Shown here one piece after another: positions 33,530 through 41,910 of a stretch of 64,000 nt of DNA. The notes beneath the pieces are model-generated. The model did no database searches. It saw only the letters and a list, made by a program, of their open reading frames with translations, and was not told where the DNA came from. Source of the stretch: Lentzea albidocapillata (GTDB taxonomy: Bacteria; Actinomycetota; Actinomycetes; Mycobacteriales; Pseudonocardiaceae); contig NZ_JOEA01000030.1 in assembly GCF_000719115.1 (NCBI RefSeq), positions 62,001 through 126,000 on the forward strand, in the 5' to 3' direction. The translations under genes were made by a program, and so were the position numbers. The first letter of the stretch is position 1. The number at the start of each line of letters is the position of its first letter.

Positions 33530-34663
33530 ATGCGCTTCACCATGCCAAGAATCGTGCCCGCGCTGGCACTCGTGCTGGTCGGATCCACTTTCACCGTGCC
33601 TGCCCAGGCGTCGGAGAAGGAGATGTCACCCGGCCTGCTCACCGCGATGAGCTCGGCGTTCGGGCTGACCGAGGCCCAGGCGCGGCTGCGTCTGGAGAAG
33701 GAACAACGCGCGTCGGTCATCGCGCCGCGCGCCGAAAGCGAGGCCGGTGCCGCACTCGCCGGCAGCTGGTTCGACGAGGCGAAGAACCGCCTGGTCGTGG
33801 CCGTGACGGACCGGACGGCCGCACGAAAGGTCGAGGCCACCGGTGCCGAAGCCGTGGTCGTCGGTCGTTCGGCCGGGTCGATGACGGCGCAGAAGAACCG
33901 CCTCGACGCCCTGTCCGCGTCCGGTTCGGTGCCGTCCGCCGTCGCGAGCTGGCACCCCGACCCGCGCACCGGAACCGTGGTGGTGAACGTCGAGGCGGGC
34001 AAGCAGACCGCTGAGGTGGCCTCGTTCCTGGACAAGGCACGTCAGCTCGGCTCCATCACCGTGCGCACCGATGGTGTGCAGCAGCCGCAGCCGTTCGCGG
34101 CCGGCACGGTCGGCGGCGACCCGTACTACACCGGCAACGTCCGCTGCTCCATCGGTTTCTCGGTGCACGGCGGCTACGTCACGGCGGGCCACTGTGGCGG
34201 GAACGGCGCGGCCGTCTACGGCTGGGACCGCTCCTACCAGGGCAACTTCGCCGGTTCCTCGTTCCCCGGCAACGACTACGCGTGGGTGCGCATCGGCGGC
34301 GGCTGGTGGACCGTGCCCGTCGTGCTCGGCTGGGGCCGCGTTCCCGACGCGCTGGTGCGCGGTTCGTGGGAGGCGCCGGTCGGCACCTCGGTCTGCCGCT
34401 CGGGTTCGACGACCCAGTGGCACTGCGGCGTGATCCAGAGCCGCAACGAGACGATCCGCTACGCGCAGGGCGACGTGCACCAGATGGCGGGCACGAGCGT
34501 CTGCGCCCAGGGTGGCGACTCCGGTGGTTCGTTCATCACCGGTGACCAGGCCCAGGGCGTCACGTCCGGCGGCTACGGCAACTGCACCAGCGGCGGTCGC
34601 ACGTGGTTCCAGCCGATCAACGAGATCCTCAACGTCTACGGCTTGAGGCTGCACACCGCCTGA
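33530..34663 (+). CDS. Secreted serine protease, streptogrisin/alpha-lytic type (S1E)
   Basis: A 377-residue preproenzyme. Signal peptide 1-27, then a pro-region of about 165 residues with the alpha-lytic-protease fold (ending 'ITVRTDGVQQPQPF'), and a mature protease from about residue 192 (GTVGGDPYYTG). The triad is His221 (TAGHCGG), Asp249 (GNDYAWVRI) and Ser331 (CAQGGDSGGSF). Four to six Cys sit at usual disulfide places (CS..., HCG, CR...HCG, C...C). The start follows AAGGAG. There is no C-terminal binding domain. The enzyme would degrade proteins outside the cell; the pro-region acts as a folding helper in this family. Confidence 0.92.
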   Translation: MRFTMPRIVPALALVLVGSTFTVPAQASEKEMSPGLLTAMSSAFGLTEAQARLRLEKEQRASVIAPRAESEAGAALAGSWFDEAKNRLVVAVTDRTAARKVEATGAEAVVVGRSAGSMTAQKNRLDALSASGSVPSAVASWHPDPRTGTVVVNVEAGKQTAEVASFLDKARQLGSITVRTDGVQQPQPFAAGTVGGDPYYTGNVRCSIGFSVHGGYVTAGHCGGNGAAVYGWDRSYQGNFAGSSFPGNDYAWVRIGGGWWTVPVVLGWGRVPDALVRGSWEAPVGTSVCRSGSTTQWHCGVIQSRNETIRYAQGDVHQMAGTSVCAQGGDSGGSFITGDQAQGVTSGGYGNCTSGGRTWFQPINEILNVYGLRLHTA

Positions 34664-34672
34664 TGAGAACTC

Positions 34673-34707
34673 CCGGCTGTCCACCGCGTGAAGCGGTGGA
34701 CAGCCGG
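34673..34707. terminator. Bidirectional terminator between protease and amylase
   Basis: CCGGCTGTCCACCGC (34673-34687) and GCGGTGGACAGCCGG (34693-34707) form a perfect 15-bp stem with a 5-base loop, between two convergent genes that end 10 and 9 bases away. Confidence 0.88.
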
Positions 34708-34715
34708 TGACTCTT

Positions 34716-36077
34716 TCAGCGTGCGTTGACGTGCAGTGCCAGGGCGGTCCCGGCGCCGAGCGTCGTCGTGAACCGGCCGGAGGAGTCGACGGTCACGCGG
34801 ACGCAGCCGTTCTCCTGGACGTTGCAGTAGCTCCCGGCGGGCAGCGCGGTCTGGAACGTGCGGGTCACCGCGAAGGTCTCGCGGTTGATCGCGACGAAGC
34901 CCTTGCTGCCGCGGCCGAACGCGATCAGGTCGAACCCGTTGTCCTGCCAGTTGTTCACGTCCGTGCCCGCGACGGTGTTGCGGAACGCCACCATGTTCGC
35001 GATCTGCGTCCAGGCGTGCTGGCACTTCCAGCCGCTGTAACAGACGGAGTTGCCGGGCGGACCGGCGTCCTTGTCGCTGAACTCGTAACCCGAATACACC
35101 TGTGGCGCACCGTAGTTCCACGCCAGCATGAAGACGTTCGCCAGCGTGTAGGTCGAGCCGTCCTTGTACGTCAAGGTGGAGTTGTTGCGCTCGGTGTCCC
35201 AGTTGTCGACGAACGGCCGTGCCTGACCGCTGGGCAAGAAGCCCCACGGCTGCCCGAACGTCTTCAGGTAGGCCAGGTTCTCGTTCTGGAAGATCCGCTT
35301 GAGGTCGTAGGCGTAGCGGAACTCGTCCACGTCACCCGACCCCGTGTACTCGCCGGGCTGCACGGCCTCGCCCGCGCCGTAGATCACCTCGTGCACCCAG
35401 AACACGTTGGGGTTGCTCAGCTTGCCCTTGATCGCGGCGAGGTCACCGGCGGCCATGTGCTTGGCCGCGTCAATGCGGAACCCGTCGACGCCCATCGAGA
35501 TCAACCGGTTCAGGTACGCGGCGATCGCCCCGCGCACGTAGTCGCTGCCGGTGTCCAGATCGGACAGACTCACGAGCTCGCAGTTCTGGACGTTGTAGCG
35601 GTCCTGGTAGTTGTTGATCGGCGAGCGGCACGGGTGGAAGTCCCAGTCGCTGTAGACACCGGGGTAGTTGTACTTGGAATAGCCGGTGCCGCCGGTACCC
35701 GTGCCCGATCCGGCGCTCATGTGGTTGATCACCGCGTCGGCGATGACCTTCACACCCGCGTTGTGGCAGGTGCCGACCATGTTCCGGAAGGCGTTCTCGT
35801 CGCCGAGACGCCCGGCGATCCGGTAGCTGACGGGCTGGTAGCTGGTCCACCACTGCGGACCCTGGACGTGCTCGGTCGCGGGCGAGACCTCGACGTAGCC
35901 GTAGCCCTTGGGGCCGAGAACGTTCGTGCATTCCGCCGCCACGCGGGCGAACGGCCATTGGAACAGGGTGACGGTGATGTCCTTGGCGCCCGGTGGCGCC
36001 GCAAGACTTTGCACCGGTGTGGACAGTCCGACGATCAGCAGCACCGCTAGCAGGGTGCGCGAAGCCGAGGAAACCAC
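34716..36077 (-). CDS. Secreted alpha-amylase, GH13
   Basis: A 453-residue exported alpha-amylase. Signal peptide about 1-27, then [11 protein letters not shown] opens the barrel. GH13 regions: [10 protein letters not shown] (I), GFRIDAAKH with nucleophile Asp203 (II), VFWVHEVI with acid/base Glu230 (III) and FVDNWDTER with Asp294 (IV). [10 protein letters not shown] and [12 protein letters not shown] are typical of the animal-like/Streptomyces subfamily. The C-terminal beta domain ends ALALHVNAR, and no starch-binding domain follows. The GTG at 36077 has AAGGAG four bases before it. It hydrolyses internal alpha-1,4 bonds of starch. A LacI-family-like site lies upstream. Confidence 0.93.
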   Translation of the reverse strand: MVSSASRTLLAVLLIVGLSTPVQSLAAPPGAKDITVTLFQWPFARVAAECTNVLGPKGYGYVEVSPATEHVQGPQWWTSYQPVSYRIAGRLGDENAFRNMVGTCHNAGVKVIADAVINHMSAGSGTGTGGTGYSKYNYPGVYSDWDFHPCRSPINNYQDRYNVQNCELVSLSDLDTGSDYVRGAIAAYLNRLISMGVDGFRIDAAKHMAAGDLAAIKGKLSNPNVFWVHEVIYGAGEAVQPGEYTGSGDVDEFRYAYDLKRIFQNENLAYLKTFGQPWGFLPSGQARPFVDNWDTERNNSTLTYKDGSTYTLANVFMLAWNYGAPQVYSGYEFSDKDAGPPGNSVCYSGWKCQHAWTQIANMVAFRNTVAGTDVNNWQDNGFDLIAFGRGSKGFVAINRETFAVTRTFQTALPAGSYCNVQENGCVRVTVDSSGRFTTTLGAGTALALHVNAR

Positions 36078-36133
36078 GTTGTCTCCTTGCTGCAGGGGTT
36101 CACTGAAGGTCGTAGCATCCGCAGGCACACCCG

Positions 36134-36155
36134 GCAAAGCGTTGCAAGAACTTTC
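36134..36155 (-). promoter_or_regulatory. Candidate LacI-family operator upstream of the amylase
   Basis: The segment holds GCAAAGCGTTGC (a 12-base near-palindrome) running into TTGCAAGAACTTTC. Repeats of TTGCA and CTTTC type are known in front of actinomycete amylase genes controlled by MalR/AglR-like repressors. It lies about 60-80 bp upstream of the amylase start. The assignment is by resemblance only. Confidence 0.35.
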
Positions 36156-36189
36156 TGGAGTAATTCGGCCTAGTGCGCAGCTTGCTGCC

Positions 36190-36774
36190 CTACCGCCGGC
36201 TCACGAGGAGGTAGCGCTCGTCGTCGATCGAACGGCCCCACAGGTCCTCGCTCGTCAACGGGGTGACGACGGCTTCCGCGCGCACGCCGAGCACCAGTTC
36301 GCGGGTCTGCGCGGAGGTCAGTCCGGCGCCGGTCGACCACCGGCCCTCCACCAGCAGGAGAACGCCGTCCGGCGCCAGCAACGACACCCACTCCTCCAGC
36401 GCCGCGGCCGGATCCGGCAACGCCCACAGCACGTGCCGCGCCAGCACGACGTCGAAGGACGCCTTCGGGTGCGGCGGGTGAGCCGCGTCGCCGGTGCCGA
36501 ACTCGACGGCCACGCCCGCCGCCGACGCCTTGGCCCGTGCGGCCCTCACCATCTCCTCGGACAGGTCCAGGCCGTGCACGTCGTGGCCGGCTTCGGCGAG
36601 CAGCACGGACAGGCTGCCGGTGCCGCATCCGAGGTCCACGACGCAGGACGCCTCGGGTACGAGCGGCAGGAGGAGCCGAGCCCAGGCGTCACGCACCCGT
36701 GGATCGCGCAACCCGTGGTCTGGCTCGTCGTCGAACGTCGCTGCGTGCTGGTCCCAGAACTCACGTGTCGTCAC
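36190..36774 (-). CDS. SAM-dependent methyltransferase, class I
   Basis: A 194-residue protein with the Rossmann methyltransferase fold. Motif I is [12 protein letters not shown], motif II is [10 protein letters not shown], and post-motif [16 protein letters not shown] is the Methyltransf_11/25 pattern. The substrate is unknown. The GTG start reads [15 protein letters not shown], a usual beginning for this group. It stands alone, with the amylase promoter on its downstream side. Confidence 0.88.
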   Translation of the reverse strand: MTTREFWDQHAATFDDEPDHGLRDPRVRDAWARLLLPLVPEASCVVDLGCGTGSLSVLLAEAGHDVHGLDLSEEMVRAARAKASAAGVAVEFGTGDAAHPPHPKASFDVVLARHVLWALPDPAAALEEWVSLLAPDGVLLLVEGRWSTGAGLTSAQTRELVLGVRAEAVVTPLTSEDLWGRSIDDERYLLVSRR

Positions 36775-36854
36775 AGTTCAGTTTTGCCTAAGGGACCATC
36801 AAGCCTTGCCCAAATGAGATGCGGACCTCGTCGTACGGTCCCTAACCTCGACCC

Positions 36855-36971
36855 ATGAGGCTTGTGCTCTGGCTCACACTCGCGGGCGTGTTCGCGCTCA
36901 GCGGTGACCACGCGCTCGCGGCCGTCCTGGTGATGCTCCTCGTCGGCTGCGCTACGGACCGCGTGCGCTGA
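36855..36971 (+). CDS. Possible 38-residue membrane peptide
   Basis: An ATG frame encodes 38 residues that are nearly all hydrophobic (MRLVLWLTLAGVFALSG, then HALAAVLVMLLVGCA, ending TDRVR), with a two-helix hairpin or single-span pattern. It lies in an otherwise gene-free 305-bp gap. No good ribosome site is seen (ACCTCGACCC upstream). Expression is uncertain. Confidence 0.35.
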   Translation: MRLVLWLTLAGVFALSGDHALAAVLVMLLVGCATDRVR

Positions 36972-37080
36972 ACTGTTCAGCTCCGGCTGCACGGTTGGAT
37001 TCATGCTGGCCGGTGAGATCCATGCCGTCCAGCCGGCGCGAACACTGGACAGGCCGGGCGAAGAAGGCTAGATCTGCCCG

Positions 37081-38238
37081 GTGCGAGTCGTGGTTGTCTC
37101 CGGGGGCGATCCCGGTCATGTGGTGCCGGCCATCGCGTTGTGCCTGCGGTTCACGGAGGCCGGCGACACCCCGGTCCTGCTGACCGGTGAACGCTGGGTC
37201 GAACCCGCGATCGCCGAGGGGATCGCGGCCTCGCGAGTGCCCGGCCTGTCGCTGGACGACCTGAAGGACGTGCCGGATCTCGGGCGGGCGCTGCACGACC
37301 AGGCCGCGACGCTGGCGTTGGCCCTCGCCCCTCAACTCGCCGCGCTGGAACCGGATCTGGTGGTGTGCGACGTTCTCGCGCTGGGCGCGAGCATGGCCGC
37401 CGAACTGGCCGGCGTGCCGTGGGTGCAGCTGTCGCCGCATCCGCTCTACGAACCGTCGAAGTGGCTGCCGCCGATGGGCAGCGGGCTGGCGGCCGGAACC
37501 GGCGTGCGCGGAAAGCTGCGCGACTCGGTGCTGCGGGCGCTGACGGCCAGGTCGCTGAGGCAGGGCGAACGCCAGCGTGCCGTTGTGCGGCAGCGGATCG
37601 GGCTCGACGCCCAGGGAACGGGACCGGCGGCGCGGTTGATCGCGACGTTGCCCGCGCTGGAGGTGCCGCGGCCGGACTGGCCGCGGGACGCGCACGTCGT
37701 GGGGCCGCTGCTGTGGGAGGCGAGCAAGGAGACGCTGACCCCGCCACCGGGTGACGCTCCGCTGGTGATGATCGCCCCCTCGACGGCGTGGACCGGGACG
37801 CGGGGCATGGCGGAGATGACGCTGGAAGCGTTGCGGGACAAGGGTGTACGGGCCGTGGTGTCGACGTTCGCGCCCGCGCCGGCCGATCTGCCGTCGTGGG
37901 CGCGGTCCGGGCCGGGTGATCAGGACGCGCTGCTGCGCCAGGCCGCGGTGCTGGTGTGCGGTGGCGGGCACGGGATGCTGGTCAAGGCGTTGCGGGCCGC
38001 CGTTCCCGTCGTGGTGGTGCCCGGTGGCGGTGACCAGTGGGAGATGGCGTGCCGGATCGCGCGGCAGGGGAGCGGGCTCGTTGTGCGTCCGTCCACTGTG
38101 GAGGGTCTGGGGGACGCCGTGACGCGGGTCCTGGGCGATCCGGGCTTCGCCGCCGCGGCGGCCCGGGCGGCGGCGACGATCGACGATGTTCGAGATCCTG
38201 TGGAGGTATGTCGGACTGCGTTGAGTCTTGCGCGTTGA
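37081..38238 (+). CDS. GT1-family glycosyltransferase (UGT/MGT type)
   Basis: A 385-residue GT-B enzyme. The N-terminal acceptor domain begins VVVVSGGDPGHVVPAIAL. The C-terminal donor domain holds the signature CGGGHGMLVKALRAAVPVVVVPGGGDQWEMACRI, the bacterial UGT motif with the HG..G and D/Q positions. Such enzymes move a sugar from an activated nucleotide to a small molecule; many inactivate antibiotics (macrolide glycosyltransferases) or decorate natural products. There is no biosynthetic cluster nearby, so acceptor and role are unknown. The GTG start follows GAAGAAGG at some distance. Confidence 0.85.
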   Translation: MRVVVVSGGDPGHVVPAIALCLRFTEAGDTPVLLTGERWVEPAIAEGIAASRVPGLSLDDLKDVPDLGRALHDQAATLALALAPQLAALEPDLVVCDVLALGASMAAELAGVPWVQLSPHPLYEPSKWLPPMGSGLAAGTGVRGKLRDSVLRALTARSLRQGERQRAVVRQRIGLDAQGTGPAARLIATLPALEVPRPDWPRDAHVVGPLLWEASKETLTPPPGDAPLVMIAPSTAWTGTRGMAEMTLEALRDKGVRAVVSTFAPAPADLPSWARSGPGDQDALLRQAAVLVCGGGHGMLVKALRAAVPVVVVPGGGDQWEMACRIARQGSGLVVRPSTVEGLGDAVTRVLGDPGFAAAAARAAATIDDVRDPVEVCRTALSLAR

Positions 38239-38249
38239 GAGCGCTCCCA
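38236..38249 (+). promoter_or_regulatory. LacI-type (CebR-like) operator before the secreted glycosidase
   Basis: TGAGAGCGCTCCCA differs at one position from TGGGAGCGCTCCCA. It starts at the stop codon of the glycosyltransferase gene and ends 13 bp before the glycosidase start, where a bound repressor would block transcription. Confidence 0.65.
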
Positions 38250-38262
38250 CTTCAATGGACCC

Positions 38263-41200
38263 ATGCGCGTGTCAATGACGATGCTCGTGGTGGCGGTGTT
38301 GACGATCTCGACGGCAGGGCCGGCGGTGGCACGGCAGGACCGCGCGGCGGCACCTGACCCGTACCCCTCGGTGGGTGCGGGCACGAACTTCCTCGACCAC
38401 GCCGGGCTGCTGGGGAACGTCCCGGAGCCGGCCTGGTACGAGGCGAACATCCCGTTCGTCGACCTCCCGGACCGGGAGATCCGCGACACCTACTACTACC
38501 GCTGGCGCACCTACCGCGAGGCGCTCAAGTACACCGGCCCGAAGGACGGCTGGATCGTCTCCGAGTTCCTCGGCCCGGTCGGTTACTCGGCCCCGAACGG
38601 CGGCATCGTCGCGGCGGCGGGCCACCACGTCTACGAGGGCCGCTGGCTGCGTGACCACCGCTATCTGGACGACTACGTCGACTACTGGCTGCGCGGCTCC
38701 GGCGCCGGTCCGAAGCCCGCGACCGACTTCCTCAACAAGAACACCACCGACTGGGCCCACCAGTACTCGTTCTGGGCCGCCGACGCCGTGGCGGCACGTG
38801 CCGCGGTCGACGGCCGCTCCCGGTTCGCCACCGATCGGCTGCCCGAGCTCGTGCGGCAGTGGCAGCGCTGGTCACCGCAGTTCGACCAGGACCTGGGGCT
38901 CTACTGGCAGACGCCGGTGTGGGACGCGATGGAGTACACGGCCAGTTCGTACCAGAGCCCCGATCCGTACCACGGTGGTGACGGCTTCCGGCCGACCCTC
39001 AACGCCTACCAGTACGGCGACGCGCGGGCGATCGCGCAGCTGTTCAAGGCGCGGGGAGACGCAGCGGGCGCGCGCCCCTTCGACCAGGCCGCGGACGCGT
39101 TGCGGGCGAGCCAGGAGCGGTGGCTCTGGGACGACGCGGGCAAGTTCTACAAGCACGTCATGCGCGACGACAACCCCGGCCGCACCAAGCTCGCCGACCG
39201 CGAGGCGATCGGCTTCGTGCCGTGGTACTTCCACATGCCGCCCGCGGCGAACAGCGCTGCGTGGGCGCAACTGACCGACCCGCAGGGGTTCGCGGCGCCG
39301 TACGGGCCGACCACCGCCGAGCGCCGCAGCCCGTGGTTCATGCGGGACGCGCTGAACGGCTGCTGCCGCTGGAACGGCCCCAGCTGGCCGTTCGCGACCA
39401 GCCAGACCCTGACCGCGCTGGCGAACCTGCTGATCGACTACCCGGCGCAGTCCTACGTCGACCGCGACGACTACCTCGCGGTGCTGCGCGGCTATGCGCT
39501 GACACAGCGCAAGAACGGCGAACCCTACGTCGCCGAGGCGCACCACCCCGACGAGAACCGCTGGCTGTACGACGGCAAGGGCCACAGCGAGGACTACAAC
39601 CACTCGACGTTCAACGACAACGTGCTGTCCGGCCTGCTCGGCATCCGGCCGCAGCTCGGGACCGCGGTGTCGATCGCTCCGCTGGTCCCGGACTCCTGGA
39701 ACCACTTCGCCGCCGAGAACGTGCCGTACCACGGGCACAACCTCACCGTGCTGTGGGACAGGGACGGCAGCCGCTACGGCAAGGGCGCGGGCCTGCGGGT
39801 CTGGCTCGACGGTCGGCTCACGCACACCCAGGCCGGCCTCGCACCGGTGCGCCTGACGATCCCGGCACGGACCTCGGCGGACGTCCCGGAGCTCGTCGAC
39901 GACTTCGCGAACGTCAGCCGCACCGGGTTCCCCACCGCCCGCGCGTCCCACAGCTACAGCGCCGACCCGCCTGCCAAGGCGATCGACGGCCAGGACTTCC
40001 ACCTCGACGTGCCCGGCACGCGCTGGACGTCGTACGGCAGCCCGAACTCCGCGGACTGGCTGGAGGTCGACCTCGGCGTGCCGGCACCGATCTCGGATCT
40101 GCGCGTCGTGTTCTACGACGACGGCGGGGGAGTGCGCGTGCCGGCGACGTTCGACCTGCAGTACTGGGACGGCCAGTGGCGGGACATCCCCGGCCAGCGA
40201 AGAACTCCCGCGCAACCGGTGGCACGTCAGCTGAACCGCGTCCTGGTGGAACCGGCGGTGACCACCAGCCGGGTGCGGATCCTGCCGCGCCGCGCGGATG
40301 GCGGGGCCGTCGGCATCACGTCGTTCTCGTCGTGGCGGTCGCCGGTGCGAGGGCTGCGGGCCTCCATCCCGGACGATCTCGCGGTCCGCGCCGGAACGGT
40401 CGAGACGACCACGACCTTGCAGGCACAGCAACCGTTGCGCGGTGTCCGGGCGACGCTCGCCGTACCGCCGGGGTGGACGGCGGTGCCACTGTCGTCGGCC
40501 TACGCCGCACAGCTCGGGACGGGCCGGAGTCTCGTCACCCGGTGGCGCGTTACGGCACCTACCGGCCTGGGACTGGGTGAGCGGGCGCCGATCCGTTTGC
40601 TGGCAACGGCTTCCGGCGACAGCGGTGTCACGTCGGCACTGAGCTCCGCGCAGACCGTCTTCGATCCCGCCGCCTACTCCACCATCGTCTGGGACGACAC
40701 CTACGAGACGGACCGTCTCGTCTCGTACCGCGTGGACGGTCCGTTCGGCGAGCCGCCACCGGCGTTGAAGGTCGCGGACGGCGTGCTGACCGCGAGCGCC
40801 GGGACGCGTGCCGGTGCGGTGCTCGCCGCGCCGGTCACCGGTGCCGCCCGAGGCACGGCGGTCGTCGTCGAACCCCGGTCGTTCGCGGGCTCGGCGCCCG
40901 AGGACAGCCTGTTCCTCGGCCAGATCGCCGGGAACCGCGACTTCGCCCTGGCCTGGTTCAACAACGCGGGCAGGGCTTCGGGCGTGGACGTGACCGTGGC
41001 GGGCGTTCGCCGCGGCGACGAGGCCACCGGCGGCTGCTGCGCGACCCTGACCTGGGCACCGGGCGACCGGCTCGCCGTCGTGGTCGAGAACGGTCAGCTG
41101 ACCAGCTGGCAGGAGCACGCCGGCCGGTGGACGTTGCTGCGCTCCGCGCCGATCGGGTCCGTGGTGGATCCATCGGTGGTCGCGGGATGGGCGCCTGCTC

Positions 41201-41265
41201 TCGGCCTGCGCCTGGACGCGGGTGCGCTGACGATCGACCGCTTCACCGTGCGCACCAAGGCCTAA
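38263..41265 (+). CDS. Secreted multidomain glycosidase, MGH1-like (alpha/alpha)6 catalytic domain
   Basis: A 1000-residue exported enzyme. Signal peptide 1-24 (ending PAVA). Residues about 35-540 form an (alpha/alpha)6 barrel of the MGH1/GH63-like clan, with WRTYREALKY, HHVYEGRWLRD, DWAHQYSFW, YWQTPVWDAMEYT and WNGPSWPFAT carrying likely acidic catalytic residues. Residues about 550-690 look like an F5/8 (CBM32) galactose-binding domain (WTSYGSPNSADWLEVDLG). An NEW3-like Ig domain follows (about 700-800), then a C-terminal beta-sandwich. The CebR-like operator just upstream suggests induction by a plant-type oligosaccharide. The substrate is not recognisable. Its end overlaps the TetR gene by four bases. 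Confidence 0.82.
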   Translation: MRVSMTMLVVAVLTISTAGPAVARQDRAAAPDPYPSVGAGTNFLDHAGLLGNVPEPAWYEANIPFVDLPDREIRDTYYYRWRTYREALKYTGPKDGWIVSEFLGPVGYSAPNGGIVAAAGHHVYEGRWLRDHRYLDDYVDYWLRGSGAGPKPATDFLNKNTTDWAHQYSFWAADAVAARAAVDGRSRFATDRLPELVRQWQRWSPQFDQDLGLYWQTPVWDAMEYTASSYQSPDPYHGGDGFRPTLNAYQYGDARAIAQLFKARGDAAGARPFDQAADALRASQERWLWDDAGKFYKHVMRDDNPGRTKLADREAIGFVPWYFHMPPAANSAAWAQLTDPQGFAAPYGPTTAERRSPWFMRDALNGCCRWNGPSWPFATSQTLTALANLLIDYPAQSYVDRDDYLAVLRGYALTQRKNGEPYVAEAHHPDENRWLYDGKGHSEDYNHSTFNDNVLSGLLGIRPQLGTAVSIAPLVPDSWNHFAAENVPYHGHNLTVLWDRDGSRYGKGAGLRVWLDGRLTHTQAGLAPVRLTIPARTSADVPELVDDFANVSRTGFPTARASHSYSADPPAKAIDGQDFHLDVPGTRWTSYGSPNSADWLEVDLGVPAPISDLRVVFYDDGGGVRVPATFDLQYWDGQWRDIPGQRRTPAQPVARQLNRVLVEPAVTTSRVRILPRRADGGAVGITSFSSWRSPVRGLRASIPDDLAVRAGTVETTTTLQAQQPLRGVRATLAVPPGWTAVPLSSAYAAQLGTGRSLVTRWRVTAPTGLGLGERAPIRLLATASGDSGVTSALSSAQTVFDPAAYSTIVWDDTYETDRLVSYRVDGPFGEPPPALKVADGVLTASAGTRAGAVLAAPVTGAARGTAVVVEPRSFAGSAPEDSLFLGQIAGNRDFALAWFNNAGRASGVDVTVAGVRRGDEATGGCCATLTWAPGDRLAVVVENGQLTSWQEHAGRWTLLRSAPIGSVVDPSVVAGWAPALGLRLDAGALTIDRFTVRTKA

Positions 41266-41870
41266 CCGCAGACGCGCTCGACCAGGACCTGCCAGCTGGT
41301 GATCAGGTTGTTCACCACGGCTTCCGGGTCGGGCGCGTCCTCGTCCTGAGCCCGCAGGTAGAGCAGGATCGGCCCTTCCAGCGCCGCCACGAGCTGCAAC
41401 GCGAGGGTGCCGCTGGCGGCGTCGTCCGGACACGCCTCGGTGAGCAGCATGTGGACGTGGAACAGCGAGGGACTGTCGCCGGCGGGCACTGGCTGGCCGG
41501 GGTCCAGGGACGCGCGCGCCAGGACCGTGTGCTCGACGAGGAACTCGAGCCGTGCGCGTCCGAACGCGACCAGCCGTTCGGTCGCCGAGGCCCCTGGCCC
41601 GAGCGGCGGCGGACCGGCCATCACCCGTTGCTGGAAGAGCTTCTCCTCCTCGTCCAGCAACGTGTGGAAGATGCCCGCACGGGTGCGGAAGCGCCGGAAC
41701 ACCGTGCCCTTGCCGAGTCCGGCACGTTCGGCGAGGCCGTCCATCGTGACCCTGTCCGCGCCCAGTTCCGCGACCATCTCCCGGGCGACCTCGATCAGGT
41801 GAGCACGGTTGCGCGCGGCATCGGCCCGCTCCTCGCGAGGACGGCCCAGCGGCAGCGCGGCAGGTTCCAC
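41262..41870 (-). CDS. TetR-family transcriptional regulator
   Basis: A 202-residue regulator. The helix-turn-helix is complete (LIEVAREMVAELGADRVTMDGLAERAGLGKGTVFRRFRTRAGIF region, about 24-70). The C-terminal domain has the SbtR-like pattern common in actinobacteria. It is convergent with the glycosidase and upstream of nothing on its strand; the acyl-CoA ligase gene ends 40 bp before its start. It may control itself or a distant gene. Confidence 0.88.
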   Translation of the reverse strand: MEPAALPLGRPREERADAARNRAHLIEVAREMVAELGADRVTMDGLAERAGLGKGTVFRRFRTRAGIFHTLLDEEEKLFQQRVMAGPPPLGPGASATERLVAFGRARLEFLVEHTVLARASLDPGQPVPAGDSPSLFHVHMLLTEACPDDAASGTLALQLVAALEGPILLYLRAQDEDAPDPEAVVNNLITSWQVLVERVCG

Positions 41871-41910
41871 TGCCCGAACGCTACCCGTCGATCTCCGCTC
41901 GGCAGTGAGG

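Noticed and set aside
37081..38238. A natural-product cluster around the glycosyltransferase
   Set aside because: No polyketide synthase, NRPS, terpene or RiPP genes are nearby; the neighbours are secreted hydrolases.
38872..41433. 853-residue open frame on the minus strand
   Set aside because: Lies opposite the secreted glycosidase, which has a signal peptide and recognisable domains; the antisense translation shows no motif.
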